From assembly GCA_928212115.1 (NCBI GenBank), contig CAKMRJ010003334.1:98434851-98498850 (forward strand): DNA of 64,000 bases, given 5' to 3'. The translations under genes and the position numbers were made by a program. The DNA is from Lactuca virosa. Its lineage: Eukaryota; Streptophyta; Magnoliopsida; Asterales; Asteraceae. Within the stretch, counting starts at the first letter, position 1; each line of letters begins with the position of its first letter. Under the pieces are notes generated by a model. It did not search any database, was not told where the DNA came from, and was given only the letters and a program-made list of their open reading frames with translations. Shown here one piece after another: positions 34,087 to 45,631 of this stretch.

Positions 34087-35177
34087 TGTGTACTCGATCC
34101 CTTAGTCCTTTCCTTATTCACATAAGGAATTAGTCTTAATTTTCCAAGCTGAAAGTTCTCATTCATCATACTATACAACTTGCATGATTCCAAGTTTCGG
34201 TCCAATTGAACCTTGGGTGATGAGAATCTTTCCTATTTGGTAATATTAGACACTACCACAACCGAAAGAATCAAATCCATTTTTCCAATATTGCTATCAA
34301 TGGAATCTTATAAGCAACAACTTTTCACAAATGCCATTGTAAGGATACTTAAAATAAATAAAATCAAAACCTTTTTCTTTTATTTTAAAACTTTGCGGAA
34401 AAAACTTATCCTTACAATCATATGAAAACCTTGTTGTTATCTATTCCTAAGCAATATAAATATCATAACTCTTAAGTAATAGCCCAAAATTCTGATCACC
34501 GAACCATGCGATTGAAATCCATCTTCGCGATCAGAATCAGCATGTACTTAATAGAGTTAGACAATGGACTTTACCTGAAGTAGAGCCAAACTTATTGACT
34601 TTAACATCCTTAGGTAAATTTGGCAGCTTCGTAACCAATGCCCCTTCCTTTGGCAATAGTTACCTATGGACCCTTGATAATGGGACTATCTCAGACTTCG
34701 CCTCTCTCTTTACCATTGGGTCAACCGAGTTGACTATGGCCGATCCCTCCTTTCCATTGGAAGAGAGAGCTTTACTGGGATATCCAATGTCATCATTGTC
34801 AATGTCCATAGCGTTTTAGGAGTTGATCTTAGCAAATAGATAAGATCATTAAGGGTCTTGTCTTAGTCTGTTTCATAGGATTCCCAAAAGAACTCACTAT
34901 GTGACTTAGAAAGTAGTTGAGCCACCAACTTTCTCAAGACTTTGACACCCAACTCTCCCGGCTTGTCAATATGTGACTACATCTCCAAGGATGTGATCAC
35001 ACCTAGACCTTGCCTTGCCAATAGGGCTTGAGTGACCTTAAACTTTTTAGGAACTTGTGGGTTAGGGAGAATAATTGGAGGAGGTGAAAGAAGTATGATA
35101 TCCATGGGACATCATCTTCATTTAGGAAAGCTTGTTTCAAGAGATTTGGGAAGATCATAAATGTCTAGACCAGACAT
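34087..35177 (-). pseudogene. C1a relic of copia gag and integrase
   Basis: The gag relic starts with ATG at 35177 (MSGLDIYDLPKSLE) and shows capsid-like traces (SHIDKLGELGVKVLRKL, then DKTLNDLIYLLRST). The C-terminal linker reads AKSEIVPLSR and PKEGALVTKLPNLPK near 34600-34690. An integrase trace (SEKMGEYFS) lies just below, at about 33960. Stops and shifts are frequent. C1b has the same layout at 51614-53097, so erosion predates the spread of the family. No functional protein. Confidence 0.6.
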
Positions 35178-36785
35178 CTTTTGGGGAGATATTCAAGATA
35201 GTTGATTTAAAGTCCTTAATATGACACCCAATATGAAATATTAAGGCTAGGACCCAACAAACTATTTTATAACTTAGAAGAGGGATGCCGCTAATCCAAG
35301 CTATAAAATATTGAAGGTAGGTGAATGACGATTCACCAATTTCCACCATGAAAAACGAAATATTTTATTAGGTTTTAATTGGATTTGAAAGTCCTAGATC
35401 TTTGAGATTCATTGAACTGTTCAAAGTCATGTTTCAATCTCGAGTGTGCCCTTCAGGTTTTGTGACTGGGATGCCGAGGATCACAAAACAAGGTGTGAAT
35501 AACCATGCAAATATACTTGGTACCCTTAATATTTACCCCTTAATCAGTGTGCCGGTTAACCACACACGCTCCACCGATACTATGATAAATATTAAGTTAC
35601 CCTTTGCCTACCTTGTTAAGTCCAGGTTAGTGTGCCGGTTAACCACACACGCTCCACTAACGACTTAAGCAAAGTGCAAAGTGTAATTTCATGGGTTAGC
35701 ACCAATTCACATTTTCCTAAGTAACTAAGATTGGGTATTAATAAGAGTTTAGTTACTTAGTATTATCATTAATACTTTTAATGAAAGGAGAATTATAGTC
35801 CTTTCCTACCCGTTCGGCTAACGACCCTCCACCAGTCAAGGAAGCGGTGGTGAGAGTGGACACCCATTAAACTGCCATTTTATAGGCAGTAACCTTATAC
35901 CCCCCTTATAGACCGGCTTCGTGAATGAGGCCTACTAACGGTAAGACTGACTTTACTCTTATACATATATATAAATATTATTAACTTATAATATTATAAA
36001 GTATAAGGGTTGAATTTTAACTTTTAAAATTCTAAGGGCTAACTTGGAATTAAAGTATTCATAAGTGAAAACTTTTCAAATTCCAAAACTTGAGGGCAAG
36101 TTTTGAAACTATTCAAAACTAATTAATTCCATAACTTATGAGTTTAAAGTAGTTTTAATAAAAAAAAAAAAAAAACCCTTCACGTTCCATAACTTGAGGG
36201 ACAAGTTATGGAAGACTTTAAACTAATTAATAAAAAAAATAACTTTTTTTATTGTAACTTATGGAACTAATTAGGTTACACTTTTTTTTTTAATTTAATG
36301 AAGAGACTCTTGAACCTCCATAACTTGAGGACAAGTTATGGAGTCATAAAACCATTTAATTAGAACTAGACTCTTCATTTTGTAACCTTTGCCAACTTTT
36401 ATGAGTTTTATGATTCTTAAATGTGACTTTTCATATAACTGAGGACAAGTTACAAAAACACACTTTGGAATCAACTCTTAATTAAAATGGATTGAAAACA
36501 ACTATTTCACACAACTTTTCTATTAATCTAAGAACCTCATAAGAACAAGATAATTCAAATCATCAATCTTCAAGAAATTAGCATGAAAATACAAACTAAT
36601 ACAAATCTTGAAATTATGACAATTATCTTAGAAATTGGATTAGCATGAACATTACCACATCAAAAACAAGTTTATAAGTCCAAAAACATCTTAGGGTAAT
36701 GTTCCTAGTCCAATTCCAGCCAAAACAATCGAATATATGCATCCAACTCGATTTTTCAGCTACTTTTGCAAGTATAACAAGAAAC
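35178..36785 (-). other. C1a 5' untranslated leader
   Basis: Long non-coding leader between primer site and gag. It contains two hairpins with GGTTAACC loops (35547-35576, 35626-35664), a conserved block with CCACC/GGTGG arms (about 35825-35860, also 38970-38995 in C2 and 53745-53770 in C1b), and an inverted-repeat series CATAACTTG/CAAGTTATG (36084-36343). Open frames here are incidental. Confidence 0.7.
36084..36343 (-). repeat. C1 leader hairpin series
   Basis: Perfect hairpins with changing arms: CAAAACTTG/CAAGTTTTG (36084-36105), TTCCATAACTTG/CAAGTTATGGAA (36185-36213) and CTCCATAACTTG/CAAGTTATGGAG (36316-36343), with loops AGGG, AGGGA and AGGA. A weaker fourth lies near 36437. C1b has counterparts at 53990-54030, 54100 and 54351-54376. 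Confidence 0.75.
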
Positions 36786-36790
36786 AAGCC

Positions 36791-36805
36791 TAGGCTTGAT
36801 ACCAC
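36791..36805 (-). other. C1a primer binding site
   Basis: Minus strand TGGTATCAAGCCTA right after the 5' LTR; resembles the initiator Met-tRNA site TGGTATCAGAGC with a small change. C1b has TGGTATCAGAGAC (54807-54819). Confidence 0.75.
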
Positions 36806-37555
36806 TGTTGAGTTATGAGCATTCTAACACTCCTAAGTGTACATGCAACCCTAAATACCTTGGATCTATGTTTTCTCTATTATACATACAATTATGAACA
36901 TCCAAGGTATTATCCTAATCTAGCATACAAAATAATAAATATAACAAGATAGAATACATACCTCTTTGATGTAGAATGTCTTCATGAAGCTTGAGTGCCT
37001 AGTGCCCCAAGTGTGACACCTCAAATGGTTCACACAACACCAAATACACTTGGAATAACTTGAGAGAAACTTGAACACTCCTTGAAATCGTCTAGCCCTC
37101 ACACTCACACATTAGTGCACGATTTCTTGAGCCATGGGATTCTTTTATATGGTGGCTATTAGGGTTACACCATGTAACTCATAACTTTACCCATTCCTTA
37201 TGCTCCATGGATTTAACCTCCATGGAGTATCCATGGGTCACCCCATGGACTTAGTCCAACATAAGGAATCTTGGATCACAAGCCCATATATATAAGAATG
37301 AATGATTTACACAATCAACCCATATATTTAATTAGTCTCCTTTTGATCACTTAATTAATTCCAAATTAATTCTTGATCAATACTAATTAAATAACCTTAT
37401 TAATATATTAGAACTTATAATATATTAACCAACCTTAAGTGTTATTTCTCTCATTATAGTCTATCCAAATGCATGATGCCATGTAACCCAAATGGACCAT
37501 GCCGGGTCGGGTCAAGTCTTACCAATTATAGTTATGGACTTAGAATTAATCCAAA
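36806..37555 (-). mobile_element. C1a 5' LTR (copia)
   Basis: 750 bp matching 24724-25477 apart from about a dozen substitutions and small indels; it starts TGTTGAGTTATGAGC. The end reads CCAAAA instead of CCAACA, and the expected CACAT flank of 24719-24723 is not found, so this edge has mutated. Beyond it G3 gag resumes. Confidence 0.9.
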
Positions 37556-38462
37556 ACGAATATTCAAATACCGATTACCCTTTTCAATCCATCTCTTTAG
37601 GGTTATCATTCACCTGTGCCATTAAGGTTTGTGGCTTGGCGTTGGTGAAGTCCTTTGTAGAGAATGTTTGTAGGTCATGATTTCCGTTGTTCGACTTCCA
37701 GCCCCTGTCCATTGGCTCAACCATTGTTCACTTGGGGATTTGCGCCATGGCTGCGGTGACCGCAGCAGATACAAACTGCTTGAAATGCAGCTGAGTTGAT
37801 TTCTGGTGGGTTGGCTCAGGGTTTCCAGGGTTGGTTGTGAGGCATTTCTGTCATTGAACGGAAAGAAGTTGAGTGGCTCATGATTTTTGTGAGTTTGTGG
37901 TCCTATAAAACTGGGTATTGCATGTACTTAAGTAGTTCCATGTTTTAACATACAATCATGGATTACATAACACATAACAAATAACAACATCACATAGAAC
38001 AATATCTTTTCCATTAATGATATTCCGTACTTTGATACATGAAATTTGCTCGAAAGAGCATACATAAGTGGTGCAAGTTCGGCAGCGTAACGACTCTATG
38101 AGTAGTGTAATCACTTAAACATAGAGTCGATGGTACATAGCATAGATCATAGTACTAGAGGGTAAGGCTGGTCCTACACTCTAAGGAGCGCCGACGACGG
38201 CAAGCGAGGTCATTACCGAAGTGTTGTGCCAAACAACTGTGCCATCTCAGTCTTTCTCCAATGACTTCATTCTTTCCTCTTCAGCCTGCACCGCTCGTGC
38301 TTCCATGGCGAATAGCTGTTGCCGCAGAGCGGCAATCTCAGCTTCCGGGGAACGATTCTCTCTCGCAGGGTTCTCTGGTGGGGCAGGGTGGTTCTGTTGC
38401 GTCTCGCTGGTAGGTGGTGTGACGGAATCCTCGTCCGTGTCTTATTCTTCCTCCATGTCGTC
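37556..38462 (-). pseudogene. G3 gag N-terminal region
   Basis: Continues the gag interrupted at 24723. From 38460 downward: an acidic start (TDEDSVTPPTSETQQN), then a coiled-coil-like stretch (SPEAEIAALRQQLFAMEARA, then VQAEEERMKSLEKDG). Lower down come SAAVTAAMAQIP (about 37745-37780), a TYKDFTNAKPQTFNGT-type segment in shifted frames, and LKRWIEKGNRYLNI (about 37560-37605), which leads directly to the CPEEMK segment at the other side of C1a. Several stops and shifts. Confidence 0.7.
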
Positions 38463-38768
38463 ATCGGTCCCATCAAACTCGTAGTCCGTGTCCGTTGTAC
38501 TCGTCGGGCCCAACGCCGTGTGCTCCCCCTTGATCTCCCTCGGTTTCGTCTCGATCATCCCGTGGGGCCACTAAGACCGATGAAAACTGAATGCCCTGGT
38601 GCTCCCCTTCATGGTGACTGAGAGGAGGTATATGAATAAACTATTATTACTCCTAAGATGTTTAATTTTATGTAAATTGAGTTGATGTTCTCTTCTTGGT
38701 AACAAAGGGGTATGTTTTTAGGTTACCAACCATCGAGGTTTCCCCGGGGCATGGTGATGTTGTACCGT
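38463..38768 (-). other. G3 leader remnant
   Basis: Non-coding sequence upstream of G3 gag. No LTR end or primer site is reached before the TA repeat, so the G3 5' LTR is deleted or displaced. Confidence 0.45.
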
Positions 38769-38803
38769 TATATATATATATATAATATATAAGATATATA
38801 TAT

Positions 38804-38858
<55 letters not shown>
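38769..38858. repeat. (TA)n microsatellite at a rearrangement junction
   Basis: About 90 bp of nearly pure TA between the G3 leader and the truncated C2 leader. C1a has a short TA-rich stretch at the corresponding leader position (about 35964-35975), so the repeat may be an expanded part of the copia leader. Confidence 0.9.
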
Positions 38859-38860
<2 letters not shown>

Positions 38861-39633
38861 TCAGTTTTACCGTTAGTAGGCCTCATTCACGAAGCCGGTC
38901 TATAAGGGGGGAGGGGGTATAAGGTTACTGCCTATAAAATTGAAGTTTAATGGGTGTCCACTCTCACCCACCGCTTCCTTGACTGGTGGAGGGTCGTTAG
39001 CCGAACGAGTAGGATAGGACTATAAAGTTTATTAATTATAATGATAATAAAGTAACTAAATGTTTTAGTAAATTCCCAATCTTAGTTACTTTAGGAAAAT
39101 GTGAAATTGATGCTAATCCAATAAAATTGCACTTTGCACCTTGCCAAGTCGTTGATGGAGCGTGTGTGGTTAACCGGCACATTAACTTGGACTAGTAAGG
39201 ATGGCAAAGGGTGGCTCGATGTTTATCATAACATCAATGGAGTGTGTGTGGTTAACCGACACATTAATTGGGTGATAAAGTCGTGAGTACCAAGCACATT
39301 TTGCATGGTTATTCACACCTTGTTTGTGATCCTCGGTATCCCAGTCACAAACTTGAAGGGCATAATCGAGATTTAAACATGCCATTGAATTGTTCAATGA
39401 ATCTCAAAGGATCTAGGAATTTCAATACAATTAAAACTTGATAACTATTTCGTTTTTCATGGTGGAAATTGGTAAATCGTCATTTACCTACCTTCTAATA
39501 TTTTGCAAGTTGGATTACGGCATCTCTCTTCCGATTTGTAAAATATTGTGTTGGGTCCTAGCCTTAATATTTCATTTGGGTGTTATATTAATGGCTATTT
39601 ATCTAATCTAAACTTGTCTTTCTTTCTTTTCAT
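38859..39633 (+). other. C2 5' leader, truncated
   Basis: Matches the C1 leader in reverse orientation (35178-35940): TACCGTTAGTAGGCCTCATT, CCACC/GGTGG block, and two hairpins with GGTTAACC (39151-39186, 39232-39270). The 5' LTR, primer site and about 0.8 kb of leader are missing. The gag start follows at 39634. Confidence 0.75.
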
Positions 39634-40492
39634 ATGTCTTCCAACACTACTTCTGGATCAAACCCTACTGGCTCCTTCTCTCTCATGAACCTTTGTGGGA
39701 GAGTCATCTTTGATGGTTCCAACTTCAATGACTGGATGAGGAACATCAGGATGGTCACTCATTATGAGGACAAGGAATATGTCCTAGACAAGGAGCTTAA
39801 GGAAATCGATGAGTCTTCTGCTACTCCTAAGGAGATCACTGAGTTTAGGACTCATGAGAAGGATGCCACCAAGGTGTCGTTTATCATGTTGGCCACCATG
39901 ACAGATGAACTCCAAAAGTCCTATGAGGACTTCTACCCTTTTGAGATGCACCAAGACCTGATGGAAATATACCATCAGAGTGCTCGTCAAGAGAGGTATG
40001 AAATCATCTCTTCCATGATAACAACCAGGATGAAGGATGGTGAACCCATCACGGGCCACTTGCAGTACATGCAAAGGTTTGTGGACCGATTGCTAAAGTT
40101 AAATGTGAACTTTCCTGAGGAGATGGCTATAGATATCATTCTACACTCCTTACCTCCATGTTATGATCAGTTCCGCATGACCTATCATATGAACAAGGAG
40201 GAGGTCACACTTAGCAAACTTCAAAAGGCTTTTGAGGACTACCGAAAGTGGTCTCAAAGGTAAATCTATTGTTACTACTCCTACCACCGCCCTTGTTCTG
40301 GCAATTGGACAAGGGAAAGGGAAGAAGAGGAAGGCTCCCTTAAAGAGCCGCAAGGGAAAGTCTCTTGATGGATCCTATTCAAGTGGGACCAAGGCTGGTT
40401 CTGCTGCTCCCTCTTCCATTCCTAAGGAAGCAGAGTGTTTCTACTATCACGAAAAGGGGCACTAGAAGCGAAGCTGCCCCAAATACTTGTAG
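39634..40492 (+). pseudogene. C2 copia gag
   Basis: Capsid-forming protein of a Ty1/copia element. Start ATG at 39634 (MSSNTTSGSNPTGSFSLMNL), followed by a UBN2-type capsid core (NFNDWMRNIRMVTHYEDKEY, then PITGHLQYMQRFVDRLL and ILHSLPPCYDQFRMTYHM). The first frame stops at 40261. Because of a frameshift before it, the protein continues in the frame of 40232-40465 with a basic linker (GKGKKRKAPLKSRKGKS) and a zinc knuckle CFYYHEKGH-KRSC. Two residues differ there: the second Cys is Tyr and the Trp after His is TAG. Another TAG follows at 40490. Inactive but recently so. Confidence 0.9.
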
Positions 40493-42090
40493 GATATTAA
40501 GGATGGGAAGGTTAAACCCACCCATGCAGGTATTTATACTATTCTATCTAAAAACTCATCACATTGTAACTCTTCGGTTCTTGACACAGGTTGTAGAATT
40601 CACATTTTTTCTGATGTGCAGGGCCTAAAAAGAAGTAAGGATGTGGAGCCCGGGAAGATAAACTTGATCATGGGGAATAAGAAGGTTTCACCTGTCACCA
40701 AGATTGGAGTTTACTCTTTATTGCTTAGTAGTGGGTTAGAAATAGATTTGAATAATTGTTGCTACTCGTCTGAAATGGCGAGAAATGTTATTTCCTTTCA
40801 TGGTTTGTACAAACAAAGGTTTAGTTTTTCATTTGATAATGAATGTGGTGCTATTAATGCTTATTATAATGGTGTTTTTTATTTTAAAGCATTACCTTGT
40901 AATGGTGTATATGAAACTGTGATGGTTGTAGACAACTTAGGAAATAATGTGTTGCACATTGATTCTTCCAATGAATTGGATAAATCATGTTTGTGGCATT
41001 GTCGTCTTGGACATGTCAGCAAGAAGCGCATAGGCCAACTCCAAAAGGCTGGAGTTTTGGAGTCATTCGACTTAAGGTCGGATGACACTTGCGAATCTTG
41101 CTTACTTGGAAAGATGACCAAGTCACCCTTCACTGGTACTTGTGAAAGGGGTGAAGGTTTGTTGGATCTCATACACACCGATGTGTGTGGGCCCTTCAGA
41201 ACCGCCACAAGGGATGCTAACCGCTTCTATGTGACTTTTACTGATGATTATAGTAGGTATGGCTATGTCTACTTAATCAAGCATAAGTCAGAAACCTTTG
41301 AGAAATTCAAAGAGTTTAAACAAGAAGTGGAGAATCAGTTGGGCAGGAAGATAAAGATGCTCCGATCCAATCGGGGTGGTGAGTATCTTAGTATCGAGTT
41401 CCTAAACTATCTTAAGGAATGTGGAATTGTTTCACAGTTGACGCCACCTAGGAAACCACAACTTAATGGTGTGGTTGAGAGGCGTAATCGAACCTTGTTG
41501 GACATGGTTCGTTCCATGATGAGTTGATCTTCGTTACCTATCTCATTCTAGGGGTATGCGTTAGAGACTGCCGCCCATATCCTTAATCTAGTTCCAACTA
41601 AGAAGGTTGCGAAAACACCTCACGAGATGTGGACGGGGAAGGCTCCCACATTAGACCACATCAAGGTTTGGGATTGCGAGGCTTTCGTGAGACGCGAGAC
41701 TCACGACAAGCTCGAACCTCGAAGTGAGCGGTGTATTTTCATCGGCTACCCACAGAAATCCTTTGGTTATCTCTTCTACTGACCGAGTGACAATGTTGTC
41801 TTCGTTGCGAGGAGAGGAGTCTTTCGCGAGAGAGAGCTCATAGGCCAAGGAGACAGTGGGAGGCAAATTGACCTTGAAGAACTTCAAGAGTCAAGCGGTA
41901 AAGGAACCTCAAACACTAGCGATCAACCTGAGGAGGAAACTCCTGTCGATCCGATTGACGAGTCCGTACCTCTGAGGCGTTCCAGTAGAGTTAGTGTTTC
42001 ACCTATGTTATATGGTTTTCATATAACATCTGAAGGTGATACATTTATCAGTGATAGCACACTGATAAATTTGGATGAACCTAACAACTA
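40493..42090 (+). pseudogene. C2 protease and integrase
   Basis: Same frame as the gag tail. Protease: SSVLDTGCRIHIFSD with DTG. Integrase: zinc finger LWHCRLGHVSKKRIGQLQKA and CESCLLGKMTKSPF; catalytic core IHTDVCGPF (Asp), FTDDYSRYGYVYLI (Asp), SNRGGEYLSIEF (canonical S-D-R changed to S-N-R) and RRNRTLLDMVRSMM. After a TGA at 41525 the C-terminal part follows (GYALETAAHILNLVPTKK, then FIGYPQKSFGYLFY), with TAG and TGA interruptions and a linker ending RRSSRVSVSPMLYG. Integrase before reverse transcriptase is diagnostic of copia. Confidence 0.92.
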
Positions 42091-42100
42091 AAAGGAAACC

Positions 42101-43679
42101 ATGGCAGGCCCCGAATCTGCTAAATGGAAGGAGGCGATGGACAGCGAGATTCAGTCCATGTATGACAATCAAGTTTGGAACTTGGTTGACAATGTACTGG
42201 GTCGTAAGACAGTCGGGTGCAAATTGATCTTTAAGAAGAAGACTGACATGAATGGTAAGGTACACACTTATAAGGCGCGATTAGTTGCGAAGGGCTTTAC
42301 TCAAACTCCGGGAGTTGACTATGATGAGACCTTCTCACCAGTAGCAAATATTAAGTCTATTAGGGTTATGCTAGGCATAACCGCATTTCATGACTATGAA
42401 ATATGGCAGATGGATGTCAAAACCGCTTTCCTTAATGGAAAGTTGGCTAAGGATGTTTACATGAGTCAGCCAGAGGGTTTTGTCGATGCAAAGTACCCTA
42501 ATAGAGTGTGTAAGCTTGAGAAATCCATATATGGATTGAAACAAGCATCTCGCAAATGGAATCTTTGTTTCGATGAGAAAGTCAAAGAGTTTGATTTTTT
42601 CGAGAAGCGAGGATGAGTCCTGTGTATATGTCAAGGCTAGCGGGAGCATAGTTAGCTTTTTGGTATTATATGTGGATGACATACTACTCATAGGAAATGA
42701 CATCCCAACCTTGCAGGAGGTTAAGTACTGGCTTGGGAAGTGTTTCGCTATGAAGGACCTCAGAGAAGCTGCCTATATTCTGGGGATAAGGATATTGAGA
42801 GAGAGGAGTAAGAGACTAATTGGACTTAGTAAAAGTACCTACTTGGATAAGGTGTTGAAAAGATTCAGCATGCAGGATTCCAAGAAAGGTGACTTACCGA
42901 TCCAGAGCAATGCCAAACTGAGTAAAACTCAGAGTCCGAGTATAGAGGCTGAGATGAGTCGAATACCATATGATTCCGTTGTTGGATCGATCATGTATGC
43001 TATGACTTGTACTCGTCCTGATGTGGGCTTTGCCTTGAGCATGGTCAGCAGATATCAAGGGAATCCTGGCAAGGCTCACTGGACTGCGGTTAAGAACATT
43101 CTTAAGTACCTGTGGAGGACTAAGGACTGGGTCCTTACCCTCGGTGGGAGTGATGACTTGAGAGTGGTGGGGTATAGTGACACAAGCTTTCAGACCGACA
43201 GAGATAATTTCTGATCTCAGTCGGGCTGGGTCTTTACTCTGAATGGAGGATCAATAACTTGGAAAAGTTCTAAGCAGGAGATAGTAGCTGATTCAACTTG
43301 CGAATCAGAGTACATAGTAGCAAGCGAGGCGGCAAAGGAGGCAATATGGCTAAAGAACTTTATCGGAGACCTTGGAGTTGTACCAGCTATAAAGGAGCCT
43401 GTGGAGATTTTCTGTGACAGTGAGAGTGCAGTTTCCTTAGCCAAGGAACCAAGGGATCACGGGAGATCCAGACACATCAACAGAAAATACCACTTCATTA
43501 GACATCGAATAGAAGAATGACTCCTCGTGGTAAAGAGGGTATCGTCTGATGAGAATCCAGCAGATCCCCTCATGAAGGGACTGAGTAGGGTTAAGCATCT
43601 ACAACATGCGAGGCGCATCGGGCTGAAGGACGATATTTGTTTTAATGATTATATAGCTTTCGAAACTTGTAATAGTTGA
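42101..43679 (+). pseudogene. C2 reverse transcriptase and RNase H
   Basis: From MAGPESAKWKEAMDSEIQ (42101) through NGKVHTYKARLVAKGFTQTP, QMDVKTAFLNGKL and IYGLKQASRKWNL. A frameshift near 42590 moves to the frame ending at 43679, which carries the catalytic box SFLVLYVDDILLIGND and SVVGSIMYAMTCTRPDVGFA. RNase H: VVGYSDTSFQ (Asp), a TGA at 43212, SKQEIVADSTCESEYIVASE (Glu), VEIFCDSESAVSLAKEP (Asp) and SRHINRKYHFIRHRIEE, then TGA at about 43518. The natural stop is at 43677. Catalytic residues survive; at least two nonsense codons and one shift inactivate it. Confidence 0.93.
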
Positions 43680-44498
43680 AATGTAATTTACATTTGATGC
43701 TTAAATAAAAGGTGCTTTTTATTTACTAGTATGGTACTGTCTTGTGTCAATCATTTACTATTGTTTCACTTTGCATGTTTTGACTTCCAGAATAATTATA
43801 TTATTCAAACTATCCACAGTCGATCATACGTTGGAAGTAGGTATTTAATCAAGACTGTCATGAATTTGGCTTGTAGATTCGTCTGAATTGTGTTAGACAT
43901 AGCAAAGTTTGCTGCAACATTCATGAGTACTCATAAGGTCTGAGTATTGGATTAAACCCGTGCTCACTTGTATCACTTCATGGAATTCATATCGAGTGAT
44001 CGTGAGATGATAATATCATATAATTCTTCAAACCTAGATATATTAGTTGTTGACAATGAGTTGGTTGTACATTGATAGTACGAAAACACATCGGTAACTC
44101 GATGTTATAAAACGTGTTGTTGTGTATGATTCAATGAATAGTTAGTACAAGCATATACTGTCGAAGTTTATATGTTCCTTTTAGTCCTTGGAGGAATAAA
44201 AGCGATATCTTGGGCCCCTCGATGATTTTGTTTTGACTTATGTGTCGGGCCCGGTCAGAACTAAATTGATGTGTTTGATTAAGTTCTATGTCAAACAAAT
44301 CGGAAATCGGGAAACAAACTGCTGGACAATAAGTACGACGTTGTTCCATGTATTTGTCCGGATGATATCTTGAGAACATAGGATTATATGATCACTTATC
44401 TAAAATGGAGCGTCACGGTTCGACAGAGGCTTTTAAGAGCTACGATTGCTAGTCGGTATTTGAGGTCATACTTGCAACTATAGTTATTAGACTTATCC
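43680..44498 (+). other. C2 3' untranslated region
   Basis: Non-coding, homologous to C1 sequence next to its 3' LTR (25491-26391, opposite strand). This shared 3' end, with the shared leader, links C2 and C1. Confidence 0.7.
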
Positions 44499-44626
44499 AA
44501 GTGGGAGACTGTTGGATAAGGTGTCTAAGTCCATAACTATATTTGGTATGTACTTGACCCGAGAGTAGCATGGTCCATTAGGGTTGCATGTACACCATAA
44601 GAGTGTTAGAATGCTCACAACCCTTC
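44499..44626 (+). mobile_element. C2 polypurine tract and deleted 3' LTR
   Basis: CAAGTGGGAGAC (44499-44509) followed by a 117-bp LTR starting TGTTGGATAAGG (44510) and ending near AACCCTTCA. Compared with the roughly 760-bp C1 LTR, everything between two GGGTTGCATG repeats is missing. It abuts the G2 LTR. Confidence 0.75.
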
Positions 44627-44870
44627 ACTTGGGGGGTTCCCGAGGCAGTTGGATATCAGACCATGTGGGGGTTCCCATGGCATTCCAGGCTAAGACCATG
44701 TGGGGGTTCCCATGGCATTTGGTTTAAGACCTTGGAGGGTTTACAGGGCATCCTTAGGCTAAGACCTCGGGGGGTTCCTGAGGCACCCGATGTAAGACCC
44801 TGGAGGGTTTCCAGTGCATCCTTATATGTTTGCATGTTTAGCTTATATGTTTGAATGTATGGTTGATTTG
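44627..44870 (+). mobile_element. G2 3' LTR, left piece (stem-loop array)
   Basis: Matches G2 5' LTR sequence from about 15695 to 15935, including six stem-loop units. The upstream 2.3 kb of this LTR and the G2 polypurine tract are missing. Its end is cut by C1b. Confidence 0.85.
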
Positions 44871-45631
44871 TGTTGGGTTATGAGCATTCTAACACTACTA
44901 TGGTGTACATGCAACCCTAAATACCTTAGATCTATGCTTTTTCTATTATACATGCAAATATCAATTTTCCAAGGTATTGTTCTAACTAGCATAATATAAA
45001 GTACATGTAATATAAAATCTAGTAGAATTACATACCTCTTTGTTGTAGCTTGATTCCATGGAGCTCAAGAGCCTAGTGCCCCAAGTGTGACACCTCAAAT
45101 GGTTCACACAACATCAAAACAACTTGGAATAACCATGAGAAGAGATACTTCACTCTAGAAATCGGCTTGCCCTCTTATGTATGCACTAATGCCGATTTCA
45201 CCAACCAATGGGGTCTTTATATAGTGTGCACATTAGGGTTACACCATGTAACCCATGAATTTATCAATTCCTTATGCTCCATGGGTTTTAACCTCCATGG
45301 AGTATCCATGGGTCACCACATGGGTTAAACCCAACATAAGGAATCATGGATCATAAGCCCACATATATAAGAATGAATGATCTACACAATCAATCCCCAT
45401 ATATTTAATTAGTCTCTTTTGATCACTAAATTAATTCTTGATCAATACTAATTAAATAATATGATTTCATATTAATATATTAGAGCTTATAATATATTAA
45501 TATGTCACAAATATCCTCTTCTCACAAAAGGTCTATCCAAATGTCCTGATGCCATGCAACCCAAAATGGACCATGACGGGTCGGGTCAAGTATATACCAA
45601 TATAGTTATGGGCTTAGACACTAATCCAACA
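44871..45631 (-). mobile_element. C1b 3' LTR (copia)
   Basis: 761 bp, TGTTGGGTTATGAGC to TAATCCAACA. GATTTG precedes it, and GATTG follows the other LTR at 55591-55595; the uninterrupted G2 copy at about 15931 reads GATTG, so the target duplication is GATTG with one extra T. The purine tract (TTCTCCCACTTGG on the plus strand) lies at 45632-45644. Confidence 0.9.

Noticed and set aside
38668..38886. 72-codon frame with Ile/Tyr repeats
   Set aside because: Translation of the (TA)n microsatellite.
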